Shown: positions 1 through 8,091, counted from the stretch's first letter. The stretch is DNA of 64,000 nucleotides from Variovorax paradoxus (GCF_030811855.1 NZ_JAUSRN010000001.1:248001-312000), one strand, 5' to 3'. The notes: generated from the letters alone by a model not told the origin. Program-made: numbers and translations.

Positions 1-88
1 CGCAGAGAACGATGTCAGGGGTGGCATGAGAGCACCTCAGGTTGTTGCAGGTTGATCGAAGATCAGAAGGGATTCGCGTCGAACGGTA

Positions 89-1003
89 TCAGGCCGCGGC
101 TTTCGGAAGGCTCGCGAGTCGCAGCGCGTCGTTCAACACCTTGGCAGCCACGTCCGGCCGCTCGAGGACGATGAAGTGGCCGGCGCCAGACACCTGGACA
201 AACTCGGCTGCGGGGAGGAGCTGCTTGTTGGCTTGCCGGTCCGAGGGTCTTGACCAATCCTTCTCTCCGTAGATGAGATGAACGGGTGCGCTGACCTCGG
301 GGTAGCGGGCGCGGGCCGTGATGAGGCTGGGCAGGTTGCCGTACACCGCGCGAGCAACGAACGGATAGCCCGGCCGACGTCCGACCTTCAACAGTTCATC
401 GAGGTAGTCATCGCGCAGGGCGGCCGTGTCGCCGAGACCCTCACGGAGCACGGCGCGCACGATCGGCTTGGGTTCGACGCCCGCGATGGTCCGGCCTATA
501 CCCGGCGCCAGCGCGCCTGACACGACGAACCGGGCCAGCAGGCTGGACCGCGCGATGCCGCCCGCGTAGTCATAGGCATTGATCGCCACGACACGCCGCA
601 CTCTCTCGGGCAGATCGGCCGCGGTGGTGAGGGCGAGCGTCGCGCCCATCGACTCGCCGAGCAGCGTGACGTCGCGCAGATCGAGGCGGGTGATGAGGCG
701 CTTGACCGCCGCGCGCATGGCCGGCTCCTCATAGGACGCGCCCGGCACGATCTGCGAGTAGCCCATGCCAGGGAGATCGAGGGCATACACCGTGTACCGC
801 TCCCGGACCAGCGGGATGAGGTGGCGGAAGTGCTCGGCCTGGGTGCGCACGGTGTGCAGCAGGACCAACGGTGGCCCCATGCCGCCCGAGAGATAGCGCA
901 ATCGCCCCAGGCTTCCCTCGTTTGATCCGAGCGGATCGAGAAAGTGTTCCTTGGTCCCGGGAATCTTGATGGAGGAATGTGAATCCATGCTAGTGGGTGA
1001 CAC
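89..1003 (-). CDS. alpha/beta hydrolase, 304 aa
   Basis: Alpha/beta-hydrolase fold protein, probably a small-ester, lactone or epoxide hydrolase; the substrate cannot be read from sequence. The nucleophile elbow GESMG puts the serine near residue 118. An acid is likely in YGEKDWS and the histidine in GAGHFIVLE close to the C-terminus, so the triad looks complete. The HTVRTQAEHFR stretch follows the first strand, where an oxyanion-hole HG motif normally lies. I chose the GTG at 1003 because AAGGAG (1010-1015) sits 6 nt upstream; an ATG at 988 is a weaker alternative. It lies 100 bp downstream of the SDR gene on the same strand, so the two are probably co-transcribed. Family is confident, function is not. 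Confidence 0.85.
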   Translation of the reverse strand: MSPTSMDSHSSIKIPGTKEHFLDPLGSNEGSLGRLRYLSGGMGPPLVLLHTVRTQAEHFRHLIPLVRERYTVYALDLPGMGYSQIVPGASYEEPAMRAAVKRLITRLDLRDVTLLGESMGATLALTTAADLPERVRRVVAINAYDYAGGIARSSLLARFVVSGALAPGIGRTIAGVEPKPIVRAVLREGLGDTAALRDDYLDELLKVGRRPGYPFVARAVYGNLPSLITARARYPEVSAPVHLIYGEKDWSRPSDRQANKQLLPAAEFVQVSGAGHFIVLERPDVAAKVLNDALRLASLPKAAA

Positions 1004-1103
1004 GGGGGACTCCTTGTATTTTTTGAGGGATGCTTGCTGGCGCACTCCATGCGCCTTCATGCGGATTTCAGAGCAGTGCGCAGGCCGAATGCGATGCGGC
1101 CAC

Positions 1104-1904
1104 TCAGCGCAAGGGCTGGTAGCGCGATGCCACTTCGTTGCTCGAGAGGTGGAGCGCCATCGCCTTGCGCGCGCCTTCGTAGGCATCCCACAGGGCTACG
1201 TCGCGCAGCGAAGGAAGCGTCACCGACTCGCCGCGCTCGAAGCCCTGCAAGGCGGCGTCCACCAGGTCTTCGGCACGCATCACGATCTGCGCCGGCAGAT
1301 GCTCCACGGGAAGGCCGCCGCGTGCCCAGAATTCGGTGGCCGTTGCACCCGGCAGCACGGCTTGCACCCGCACGCCTTTGTCGGCCAGCTCGTGTTGCAG
1401 CGATTGGCTGAAGGCCAACACGAAGGCCTTGCTGCCGCCGTACACACCGTTCAGGGTTTCCGGCGAGACCGCCACGACCGAAGCGATGTTGATCAACGCA
1501 CCTCTGCCGCGTGCCACGAAGCCGGGCACCGCCGCGTAGCTCAGCCGGGTCAGCGCCGCCACGTTGAGGTCGATCATGCGCCCCATCTGGTCCACGTCGC
1601 TCTCCAGCAGCGGCGTGTGCGTGCCGATACCGGCGTTGTTGACCAGCAGGGTGATGCTGGCATCTTGCTTGAGCTTGTTCTCCACGCTGCGCAACGCCAC
1701 CGGGTTGTTCAGGTCGGCGGGAAAGACCTCCACCGCGCGGCCGTGGCGGCTGGTGATTTCCTCAGCCAACTGGTTCAAGCGCTCGCGGTTTCGGGCGACA
1801 AGGATCAGGTCGTAGCCGAGTCGCGCCAGGCGATCGGCGTAGAGGGCGCCTATGCCGGAGGAGGCTCCGGTGATTAGGGCGGTGCCCAGGTTCGTCTGCG
1901 TCAT
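1104..1904 (-). CDS. SDR family NAD(P)-dependent oxidoreductase, 266 aa
   Basis: Classical short-chain dehydrogenase/reductase. The Rossmann motif TGASSGIG is at residues 12-19, NNAG at 89-92, and the catalytic set is Ser142, Tyr155 and Lys159 in YGGSK. The length is usual for the family. The start is supported by GGAG seven bases upstream. The gene is divergent from a GlxA-type regulator 84-108 bp away, which probably controls it together with the downstream hydrolase. Residue R38-N39 after the second strand hints at NADP preference, but substrate is unknown. Confidence 0.9.
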   Translation of the reverse strand: MTQTNLGTALITGASSGIGALYADRLARLGYDLILVARNRERLNQLAEEITSRHGRAVEVFPADLNNPVALRSVENKLKQDASITLLVNNAGIGTHTPLLESDVDQMGRMIDLNVAALTRLSYAAVPGFVARGRGALINIASVVAVSPETLNGVYGGSKAFVLAFSQSLQHELADKGVRVQAVLPGATATEFWARGGLPVEHLPAQIVMRAEDLVDAALQGFERGESVTLPSLRDVALWDAYEGARKAMALHLSSNEVASRYQPLR

Positions 1905-1960
1905 GGTGATGCTCCGTTTCGGGGTTGCGATGGAGCCAATGTTGCGCCGTCTGGCGTTTG

Positions 1961-1980
1961 GCGTAAATGACGCTTATAGT
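1961..1980. promoter_or_regulatory. candidate operator and -10 between SDR and GlxA regulator
   Basis: GCGT-AAATG-ACGC is an inverted repeat (1961-1973) directly followed by TATAGT (1975-1980), a good -10 for the rightward regulator gene. The site lies in the short divergent intergenic region, so it could be an autoregulatory operator. No clear -35 is seen. Confidence 0.3.
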
Positions 1981-2012
1981 CGTGTTTTATGCCATCTTCT
2001 GCGAGACCGCAC

Positions 2013-2960
2013 ATGCACAGAATCGGCTACGTCCTGCCGGCCGGCTTCCAGGTGATGGCGCTGGCCACGCAGGCAGTCTTCGAGTTCGCCAACCTTATTG
2101 CGGGCGAGCCCTTCTACGAGGTGACTTGCCACTCGATGCCCGGCGGCACCGTGAAGGCTTCGCTGGGCACGGCGCTGCAGACGAGCCCCTTCACCGCACG
2201 CAGCACGGCTGACACCTGGATGGTGGTCGGCGTGCTCGACCCATTGGCCACTCCCTCGCCACCCGAACTGCTGCATGCGCTGCGAAAGTGCAGCGCACGG
2301 GCGCGTCGGACCGTGGGGCTGTGCACCGGTGCCTTCGTGCTGGCCGAGGCCGGCCTATTGGCAGGCCGACGCGCCACGACACACTGGGCCTATGCGGACG
2401 CACTGCAACGGCGGCATCCCGATGTCCAGGTCGAGCCGGACCGCATCTTCATCGCCGATGACCCGATCTGGACTTCCGCCGGCATGACGGCGGAGCTGGA
2501 CTTGGCGCTCGGCCTCGTCGAGAAAGACCTGGGCGACGACGTGGCGCGATCGGTGGCCCACCGGCTGGTCATGCACCAGCGCCGCTCGGGCGGCCAGTCG
2601 CAGCATTCGGAGATCCTGAACCTCGCGCCCCGCTCGGACCGCATCGCGCGAGCGCTGGAGCATGCACGCCGCCACCTGGCGCAGTCGCTGGGCGTGGAAG
2701 AACTCGCTGCGGCTGCGAGCCTCAGCCCGCGCCAGTTCAGCCGTGTCTTTACCGCCGAGACCGGGCAGTCGCCGGCCAAGGCGGTAGAGCGTCTGCGCGT
2801 GGAGGCGGCACGCTTGATGATCGAGCGCAGCCGCCACCCGCTGGAGGTGGTTGCACGCGAAACGGGTTTCCGCGACCGGCGCCACCTTCGAGAAGCGTTC
2901 ATGCGCGGCTTCGGCAAGCCGCCTCAATCACTCAGGCGCGACGCCCGACTGGAGTCCTGA
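2013..2960 (+). CDS. GlxA family transcriptional regulator (DJ-1/PfpI + AraC HTH), 315 aa
   Basis: Two-domain regulator. The N-terminal half resembles the DJ-1/PfpI amidotransferase-like fold, including the VGLCTGAFVLAEAGLL segment with the family cysteine; such domains usually sense a ligand in GlxA proteins. The C-terminal ~100 residues form an AraC double helix-turn-helix (RALEHARRHLAQ, LGVEELAAAASLSPRQFSR, RDRRHLREAFMRGFG). It is divergent from the SDR-hydrolase pair, its likely target. ATG 2013 is preferred because the upstream ATG at 1989 would begin only about 9 bp after a -10-like TATAGT; the longer form is possible. Confidence 0.88.
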   Translation: MHRIGYVLPAGFQVMALATQAVFEFANLIAGEPFYEVTCHSMPGGTVKASLGTALQTSPFTARSTADTWMVVGVLDPLATPSPPELLHALRKCSARARRTVGLCTGAFVLAEAGLLAGRRATTHWAYADALQRRHPDVQVEPDRIFIADDPIWTSAGMTAELDLALGLVEKDLGDDVARSVAHRLVMHQRRSGGQSQHSEILNLAPRSDRIARALEHARRHLAQSLGVEELAAAASLSPRQFSRVFTAETGQSPAKAVERLRVEAARLMIERSRHPLEVVARETGFRDRRHLREAFMRGFGKPPQSLRRDARLES

Positions 2961-3025
2961 AGCGTGTCGAGATCACGGTGACAGCGTTGGCTCAGCGCTG
3001 CGGCGACTGATGGCTGTTGAACGCA

Positions 3026-3257
3026 GCCTCGCGCCAGACCATCCGAGTGGAGCCCCCCGTTGTCAGGGCGCACGAGTAGCGCGGCATCGATGCGTCCCGC
3101 CCGCAATTCGGTCAAACAGCTCGTCGGAGTCGTTCAGCGGCGGGATGCGCACGTTCAGCAAAGGGTGACGGGAGCGCAGCGTGCGAAGGGCGACCGGCAG
3201 AACATCGCTTTGCATGCTGGTGATGACGCCGAGGCGGAACAAGCCCTCCACCGTCAT
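3026..3257 (-). pseudogene. LysR-type regulator remnant with frameshift
   Basis: Two reading frames on the minus strand join into part of a LysR substrate-binding domain. LFRLGVITSMQSDVLP through NDSDELFDRI is in one frame (about 3100-3257) and ELRAGRIDAALLVRPDNGG continues in another (down to about 3026). The DNA-binding domain and the C-terminal end are missing and the frames are shifted near 3110. It ends abruptly against an unrelated remnant on the right. Confidence 0.65.
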
Positions 3258-3274
3258 CGACGGCCGGGACCGCA

Positions 3275-3703
3275 GCGACTCTCCATTGGACCGCCAATCA
3301 GGTCGTTGCGCATGAGGAACTGCTTGATCGGCTCCCAGTGGACATCGTGTTTGATCATCTGGGCCGGCTGCCCGTTGCGCGTGGGCTCGATCACCCTGCC
3401 GCGGCGATCATTGAACGGTTGATGCGCGACGGTCGCGCATGGATGAAACTTTCGGCTCCATACTTGGATTCGCTCGTCGGCAGCGATAGGGCTTACGAGG
3501 ATGTGGATCGCGCAGCCAGGCATTGGATCAAGGTAGCGGCCGAGCGTGTGGTCTGGGGAAGCGACTGGCCCCATACCTCGTTGAAACAACCACCAGACAC
3601 AGCTCTCTTAATGGAGAAGATCTTTTCGTGGGTCGAGGATCAGGCCTCGCTAGACCGAATCCTTGTATCGAATCCCGCACGTCTCTATTGGGGCATGGCT
3701 TGA
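3275..3703 (+). pseudogene. C-terminal remnant of a TIM-barrel amidohydrolase (2-pyrone-4,6-dicarboxylate hydrolase type)
   Basis: An open frame of about 140 residues matches the C-terminal half of LigI-like amidohydrolases: DIVFDHLGRLPV, WMKLSAPY, ERVVWGSDWPH with the characteristic aspartate, and NPARLYWG at the end. The N-terminal half with the metal-binding HxH strand is absent, and the frame is joined at about 3270 to a LysR remnant. A GTG at 3338 could restart translation, but the barrel would be incomplete, so I call it a remnant. Confidence 0.65.
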
Positions 3704-3855
3704 AGATTTTGATGGTCGAGATCGCTACTTGAAACGGTTCAGGGTACCGTCTACAGCCAGGCGCCCACGGACACCCATGGAACATCTGACGGCACGGCAT
3801 TCCAAACCGGGCATACTCGCGCGCAGTCCAAGAACCCTATTTCACAAAAAATCCC

Positions 3856-4488
3856 ATGTCAGGACAAGGCTTTCACGTGCACGGCCCGCACGACCACGAA
3901 CTTGAGCACGCGGCATCCGGCAGCGGCCATGGCGACAGCCAGGGTCATGCGGACGGCGGGGCAAGCTCGCATTCCGGCGGCATGAGCATGACGAGCAAAA
4001 TCGCGGTGTGTACCGCCGTGATCGCCACCGTCGGCGCGATCTTCTCGTACATGGGCGGGGCCACGCAAGCGAACGCCGGCCTTTACAAGAACAACGCCGC
4101 GATCAAGAAGACCGAGGCGTCGAACCAGTGGAATTACTTCCAGTCAAAAAGCACCAAGCAGGCGCTCGCCGAATTCGCGCGCGACACCACTACCGACGAC
4201 GTTCGCAAGCAGGACTGGCAGCTCAAGGTGGCGCGCTACGACCAGGAGAAAACCGACATCCAGGCCACCGCGAAGAAGTTGGAAGCCGAGGCGAGCCAAT
4301 GGGACGCCCAGTCGGAAGAGCAAATGCACCAGCACCATCGCTGGGCACAGGCGACCACCGTGCTGCAGGTGTCGATTGCGCTTGCCGCCATTGCGTTGCT
4401 GACCAAAAAGAAGTGGCTTGAGCGCGCGATGTTCGGCGTCGCGGCTGCGGGGCTTGTGGTGGGCGGACTGGCCGCGCTTCACATCTAG
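3856..4488 (+). CDS. DUF4337 domain-containing membrane protein, 210 aa
   Basis: The N-terminal ~40 residues are rich in His, Gly and Asp. A membrane segment follows (KIAVCTAVIATVGAIFSYMGG, about 47-67), then an alpha-helical, charged middle region (about 75-165) that may form a coiled coil, and two short hydrophobic segments at the C-terminus (TTVLQVSIALAAIALL and MFGVAAAGLVVGGLAAL). This is the layout of DUF4337 proteins, whose role is unknown. The His-rich head could bind metal, which is inference. It stands alone between gene remnants and the dehydratase. Confidence 0.85.
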   Translation: MSGQGFHVHGPHDHELEHAASGSGHGDSQGHADGGASSHSGGMSMTSKIAVCTAVIATVGAIFSYMGGATQANAGLYKNNAAIKKTEASNQWNYFQSKSTKQALAEFARDTTTDDVRKQDWQLKVARYDQEKTDIQATAKKLEAEASQWDAQSEEQMHQHHRWAQATTVLQVSIALAAIALLTKKKWLERAMFGVAAAGLVVGGLAALHI

Positions 4489-4574
4489 CCACGCGGTGCG
4501 GGCCAGGGAGTGCGTGCCCTTGTCGGCGGCCTGACCGATGGCAAGAGCTTGTCCCCGAGAAATTGCGGCCGCGT

Positions 4575-5675
4575 CTAGCGCAGCGGCTCGACCAAATACG
4601 GAGCAAGTTTCTCCCAGTCAAAAGTCACGCCGACCCCCGGCTCGTTCGGTGCAACTGCACGATGGTTTTCCAGGACCAACGGGCGCATCGTGTACTCGTC
4701 GATCGGGAAACTGTGGATCTCCAGCCAGCCTGCGTTCGGTTGTGCCGCCAGCAGGCTCACATGCAATTCCTGCATGCCATGCGAGCACACCGGGATTCCG
4801 TAGCTGCGCGAGCGCTCGGCGACCTTCAGCCAGCCCGTGATGCCGCCGCAATTCGAGGCGTCCGGCTGGATGAAGGACAGCCCCGCCTGCTCGAACGCAT
4901 GCTCGAACTCATGGATCGTGTGCAGGTTCTCGCCCATTGCCAATGGGACGCCGGTGGCCTCGGCGATGCGCGCATAGCCCCGGTAGTCGTCCGGAATGGT
5001 TGGTTCCTCGAACCACAGGACATTGAAGGGCTTGAAGCGCTTGGCCGCGGCGATGGCCTGGTCCACGCTCATCGCGTAGTTGGCGTCCACCATCAAGGCG
5101 ATCTCCTCACCGATCAGCTGCCGCACCGCCCGGATGCGGTCGATGTCTTCTTCAAGGTCCTGACGGCCGATCTTGATCTTCACGCCGCCGACACCCTTCG
5201 CGAGATAGCCACGCACGTTGTCCAGCAGCTTCTCGAGCGGGAATGCCAGGTCGATGCCCCCGCAGTAGGCATCGCAGGTGTTCGCAGCGCCGCCCGCCAG
5301 TTTCCAGAGCGGCTGGCCTGCGACCTTGCCGCGGAGGTCCCAGAGCGCGATGTCGATCGCGGAGATCGCAAACGCCGCGATGCCGCCGCGGCCGACGTAG
5401 TGCACATGCCATTCGCTGAAATCGTGGATGCCTTCGACATCCGCCCCGTCCATGCCAATCATCGCAGGCGCCAAGTCGCGGTCGATCATGGCCTTGATCG
5501 CATGCCCCCCCTTGCCACCGGTATAGGTGTAGCCGGTGCCGCGGCTGCCATCTGAGAGCTCCACCGTCGCGGTGATCAGTTCGAAGTGGGTGTGTGCGCC
5601 GTGCTTGGCGTCCGTCAGGACTTCAGCGAGGGGAACCTTGAAGAGCTGGCTCGTGATTTTCGCGATGGAACGCAT
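4575..5675 (-). CDS. mandelate racemase/muconate lactonizing enzyme family dehydratase, 366 aa
   Basis: Enolase-superfamily enzyme. It has the KIK pair (Lys166, Lys168), metal ligands Asp197 (VDAN), Glu223 or Glu224 (FEEP) and Glu249 (GEN), and a His299 in CSHGMQE, all typical of the mandelate racemase subgroup that dehydrates or epimerises sugar acids. Length matches the family. The start is set by AAGGAGG just upstream; an in-frame extension to 5939 has no RBS and no family similarity. It has no obvious operon partner, so the substrate cannot be inferred. Confidence 0.88.
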   Translation of the reverse strand: MRSIAKITSQLFKVPLAEVLTDAKHGAHTHFELITATVELSDGSRGTGYTYTGGKGGHAIKAMIDRDLAPAMIGMDGADVEGIHDFSEWHVHYVGRGGIAAFAISAIDIALWDLRGKVAGQPLWKLAGGAANTCDAYCGGIDLAFPLEKLLDNVRGYLAKGVGGVKIKIGRQDLEEDIDRIRAVRQLIGEEIALMVDANYAMSVDQAIAAAKRFKPFNVLWFEEPTIPDDYRGYARIAEATGVPLAMGENLHTIHEFEHAFEQAGLSFIQPDASNCGGITGWLKVAERSRSYGIPVCSHGMQELHVSLLAAQPNAGWLEIHSFPIDEYTMRPLVLENHRAVAPNEPGVGVTFDWEKLAPYLVEPLR

Positions 5676-5990
5676 GGCGCCCTCCTTGAACCTGCCGTTA
5701 AACGCGGGCTTGCGCGGTCTGCGCGCGCCGCCTTGGTGCCGATCCGCAGTTGCATTCCAGGTTCGCAGAGCCGCAACTGGGCTCGCGCATCCCGCTGATG
5801 GCCAAGGTTTGAGCGCCTGGCCCGCCATCGGTTCCTGGCGCAGCACATGCACCGCCTCGATGATGGTTCGGCCGACACGCCGGAGCGGCCCCTGGATTCT
5901 TCGGGCGAAGAAAACTCCCCCAGCTGCTGCAGATGGCACATCGCCGGCGCGAATCTCACTTGTGGCAATGGAGGCGCTGGCAGCTCGTTG
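5676..5990. other. gene-free stretch
   Basis: About 315 bp between the dehydratase start and the end of the HTH repressor gene. It must hold the dehydratase promoter. I see no convincing gene, repeat or terminator. Confidence 0.4.
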
Positions 5991-6371
5991 TCAGTGTCGT
6001 TCCTTCTGCGACGCCCCATGCTCCAGCAGGATGGTTCTCAGAGCCCGCTTGCCACGCGCGTTCTGAGCTCTATAGGCCAGGCGGGCCAACTCGACAAAGC
6101 GCTCCTCCCCCGGGTCCGGCAACGGCTCAGCGCTCTGAGGCGCATCGAGCCAGAGTGCCTCCTTCCCACAACGGTTCTCGATTTGCCGTGCGAGCTTGTC
6201 CGAGATGACACGGCCCTTCTTGATCTGGCTCCACATGCTCGCGGAGATCTGCAGCTTCTCCGCGAACTTCGCCGCCAGGCCAAGCGGCTCCGCCCCATTG
6301 GACGCATGCTCCGCAACGAAGTCACCGAAGAGGATCAGGACGTTGCTGCGACGAATGGCAGGTAGTGACAT
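5991..6371 (-). CDS. Cro/CI-type helix-turn-helix regulator, 126 aa
   Basis: Small phage-like repressor. The helix-turn-helix is at about residues 30-60 (LGLAAKFAEKLQISASMWSQ followed by IKKGR), and the C-terminal half (ERFVELARLAYRAQNARGKRA) is helical and may dimerise. It is transcribed away from the tRNA array. The 600 bp between it and the first tRNA contains a promoter overlapped by a perfect palindrome that this protein is the obvious candidate to bind. No protease or sensor domain is attached, so what relieves repression is unknown. Confidence 0.8.
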   Translation of the reverse strand: MSLPAIRRSNVLILFGDFVAEHASNGAEPLGLAAKFAEKLQISASMWSQIKKGRVISDKLARQIENRCGKEALWLDAPQSAEPLPDPGEERFVELARLAYRAQNARGKRALRTILLEHGASQKERH

Positions 6372-6445
6372 GCTTGAAGATCAGGAGCGGAACGCCCGCG
6401 TGAACGATGTGAAGTGAGAAAAAAACACAACATCCAAAAAAAGTG

Positions 6446-6474
6446 TTGCGTCGCGTAGTAAACCCAGTTTACAT
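6446..6474 (+). promoter_or_regulatory. promoter with embedded palindromic operator upstream of tRNA array
   Basis: TTGCGT (6446-6451) and TTACAT (6469-6474) are separated by 17 bp, a plausible sigma-70 promoter reading toward the array. GTAAAC-CCA-GTTTAC, a perfect inverted repeat at 6458-6472, covers the spacer and most of the -10. It lies about 85 bp from the divergent HTH gene. This is the layout of a repressor-controlled promoter; binding is inferred. Confidence 0.6.
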
Positions 6475-6558
6475 TACATCCATCGACGAAATTGATTCGT
6501 CCCCCTTTCTTCCGCAACCACTTCGATTCATCGAGAACTCGCCAACACTGGAACTATC

Positions 6559-6756
6559 GTGAAAGCAAACCTGACCTCACTGAACATTCGACCCGCATCG
6601 GGTCGGGCGTTCGTGCGCGTCGCGTTCTGTGGTGGTCGCAGCCTGACGATATCCAAGATGCATTCGCCGCTGAACGCCCTTCCCGCGATCCCGGCCAGCT
6701 TGTGGCTCGGACAGCAGTACGAGGATCAGCCGCACCCGGGTGGAGGTAGCGCGTAA
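6559..6756 (+). CDS. possible small leader ORF, 65 aa
   Basis: A GTG-initiated frame preceded by GGAA lies in the transcript from the operator-controlled promoter. It overlaps two hairpins: CGACCCG-CAT-CGGGTCG (6589-6605), and a GC-rich one near its stop, where GGT-GCGCG type arms face CGCGC-ACC around 6740-6767. A good terminator follows at 6786. The product has no recognisable domain. It could instead be non-coding leader. Confidence 0.25.
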   Translation: MKANLTSLNIRPASGRAFVRVAFCGGRSLTISKMHSPLNALPAIPASLWLGQQYEDQPHPGGGSA

Positions 6757-6785
6757 GCGCGCACCTTCCAAGCTCTCTCACCAGA

Positions 6786-6820
6786 GGCCCGGATTCCGAA
6801 ATGGATCCGGGCCTTTTTGT
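6786..6820 (+). terminator. intrinsic terminator ahead of the tRNA array
   Basis: GGCCCGGATTCC and GGATCCGGGCC form a long stem with a short loop, followed by TTTTTGTTTTT. It lies between the operator-controlled promoter and the first tRNA, so either the leader transcript ends here, or read-through or attenuation controls the array. Confidence 0.75.
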
Positions 6821-6826
6821 TTTTCC

Positions 6827-6960
6827 GTGCGGATCTCGATCCGCACACAACTGCGAACGGCACCTTGGTGCCGGCCGCCACGGCAGTGATCGTGCTGCCG
6901 TGAACTCACCCGCCGAGTGGCGCCGGTGGGTGATCCTTAAAAATTTGCCGCGAGTCGCGC
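6827..6960 (+). other. run of consecutive hairpins between terminator and first tRNA
   Basis: Five inverted repeats follow one another: GTGCGGAT/ATCCGCAC (6827-6846), CGGCACC/GGTGCCG (6858-6873), CACGGCA/TGCCGTG (6879-6902), TCACCC/GGGTGA (6906-6933) and a short CGCG/CGCG near 6949-6959. No ORF is evident. It could be a structured 5' leader of the array transcript, eroded tRNA-like units or nuclease processing sites. Confidence 0.5.
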
Positions 6961-6995
6961 TCCTCACTGGTGGGGCCAACGATTCGCAAAAACTT

Positions 6996-7072
6996 GCAGC
7001 CGTAGCTCAGTCAGGTAGAGCGCAACGTCGCCAACGTTGAGGCCGAGGGTTCGAAGCCCTCCTGCTGCTCCA
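6996..7072 (+). tRNA. tRNA-Gly(GCC)
   Basis: Cloverleaf with anticodon stem CAACG/CGTTG, loop TCGCCAA, T stem GAGGG/CCCTC and encoded CCA. The acceptor has one mismatch (6-67). Position 33 is C instead of the near-universal T. Confidence 0.85.
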
Positions 7073-7221
7073 TTTCGGGTGTGCCTTTGCAGCACCTCCA
7101 GAGGCCAACCGCGTCGGCGGCCTGGAGGGATGTGCACGGTCTGGACCCAACCATGTGCAGCGATGTCGACGTGGGCGCGCAAGCGCTCGAATCGCGTGAA
7201 GACACAACCGAAATGGAATCA
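7073..7221 (+). other. spacer between tRNA-Gly and tRNA-Leu
   Basis: About 150 bp, much longer than most spacers of the array. It contains an inverted repeat with arms CCTCCAG-A-GGCC and GGCCTGGAGG (7095-7128) and a T-arm-like CGCTCGAATCGCG near 7189-7201. It may hold an eroded tRNA but no cloverleaf can be drawn. Confidence 0.3.
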
Positions 7222-7306
7222 CCCCCGATGGCGGAATTGGTAGACGCACCGGACTCAGAATCCGGCGACGAAAGTCATGCAAGTTCGAGGCTTTTTTGGG
7301 GGACCA
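7222..7306 (+). tRNA. tRNA-Leu(CAG)
   Basis: Anticodon stem CCGGA/TCCGG with loop CTCAGAA. The acceptor CCCCCGA/TTGGGGG includes one G-T pair, with discriminator A and encoded CCA. It has the Leu-type D arm GGCGGAATTGGTAGACGC. The T stem GCAAG/CTTTT has one mismatch. Confidence 0.88.
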
Positions 7307-7320
7307 GACCAGCCAGCATT

Positions 7321-7396
7321 GGGTGTCTAGTTCAATTGGCAGAACGCCGGTCTCCAAAACCGGAGGTTGCAGGTTCGAGACCTGCGATGCCCGCCA
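7321..7396 (+). tRNA. tRNA-Trp(CCA)
   Basis: Anticodon stem CCGGT/ACCGG with loop CTCCAAA. The acceptor GGGTGTC/GATGCCC pairs throughout with wobbles; discriminator G and CCA are encoded. T loop TTCGAGA is normal. Confidence 0.9.
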
Positions 7397-7417
7397 CGTC
7401 ATGCAAGCACACAGTTC

Positions 7418-7494
7418 GGCCGCATAGCTCAGCTGGTAGCAGCGCTCGCCTTGTAAGCGAGAGGTCGCCCGTTCGATCCGGACTGCGGGCTCCA
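7418..7494 (+). tRNA. tRNA-Thr(TGT)
   Basis: Anticodon stem CTCGC/GCGAG with loop CTTGTAA; encoded CCA. There is one mismatch in the acceptor (G2-G71) and one in the T stem. Confidence 0.87.
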
Positions 7495-7508
7495 ATCGCA
7501 ACTCCAAT

Positions 7509-7585
7509 GTCGTATTCGTCTAGTGGCTTAGGACACAAGGTTTTCATCCTTGTAGACGCGGGTTCGAATCCCGCATACGACCCCA
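7509..7585 (+). tRNA. tRNA-Glu(TTC)
   Basis: Perfect acceptor GTCGTAT/ATACGAC. Anticodon stem CAAGG/CCTTG with loop TTTTCAT, Glu-type D arm, T loop TTCGAAT and encoded CCA. Confidence 0.9.
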
Positions 7586-7617
7586 CATATCGTCAACATT
7601 CATCAACAACATCACAC

Positions 7618-7695
7618 CGCACGGTAGGGGAGCCTGGTCGTCCCGCGAGTTTCATACGCTCGAGATCGCAAGTTCAAATCTTGCCCGCGCAACCA
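7618..7695 (+). tRNA. tRNA-Met(CAT), initiator-like
   Basis: The 5' end CGCACGG faces CCGCGCA, giving the unpaired C1-A72 that marks bacterial initiators. The D loop AGCCTGGTCG and T loop TTCAAAT are also initiator-like. The anticodon stem CGAGT/GCTCG with loop TTCATAC lacks the three G-C pairs of a true initiator. CCA is encoded. Confidence 0.8.
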
Positions 7696-7732
7696 TGTTT
7701 TCTGCCAACTCCAGGTTGGCACAAACGCACAT

Positions 7733-7810
7733 GGGCCGTTCGCCAAGCTGGACTAAGGCACCTGACTTTGACTCAGGCAATCGGTCGTTCGAATCGACCA
7801 CGGTCTGCCA
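7733..7810 (+). tRNA. tRNA-Gln(TTG)
   Basis: Anticodon stem CCTGA/TCAGG with loop CTTTGAC. Acceptor GGGCCGT/ACGGTCT with two G-T pairs, T stem GGTCG/CGACC, encoded CCA with discriminator G. Confidence 0.88.
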
Positions 7811-7831
7811 GTAATTTGATTGGAAGAAATT

Positions 7832-7908
<77 letters not shown>

Positions 7909-8015
7909 ACACAAGAGCGAGACAGGGCGATGCAGATCGTTCTCTCGTGGAAACCGGCCTCAAAGATTGGGAGGCGCCGGAACTCGTAACCGGAGATTTT
8001 GAAGGATCGCGTTTT
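7909..8015 (+). other. tRNA-like remnant between Pro and Asp tRNAs
   Basis: A D-arm-like GCCTC...GAGGC hairpin is followed by GCCGG-AACTCGTAA-CCGG, which resembles an anticodon arm (CGT or TCG by register). A T arm and acceptor cannot be drawn. It fills the place where a tRNA gene would be expected in the array rhythm. Probably an eroded Thr or Arg tRNA. Confidence 0.3.
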
Positions 8016-8091
8016 GATCCGTTAACTCAGTGGCCAGAGTGCCTCCCTGTCCAGGAGGAAGCCAGGGGTTCGACCCCCCTACGGATCGCCA
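8016..8091 (+). tRNA. tRNA-Asp(GTC)
   Basis: Perfect acceptor GATCCGT/ACGGATC, discriminator G and encoded CCA. Anticodon stem CCTCC/GGAGG with loop CTGTCCA. Confidence 0.92.

Noticed and set aside
5676..5939. N-terminal extension of the dehydratase
   Set aside because: No RBS, no similarity to the enolase superfamily; AAGGAGG marks the start at 5675.
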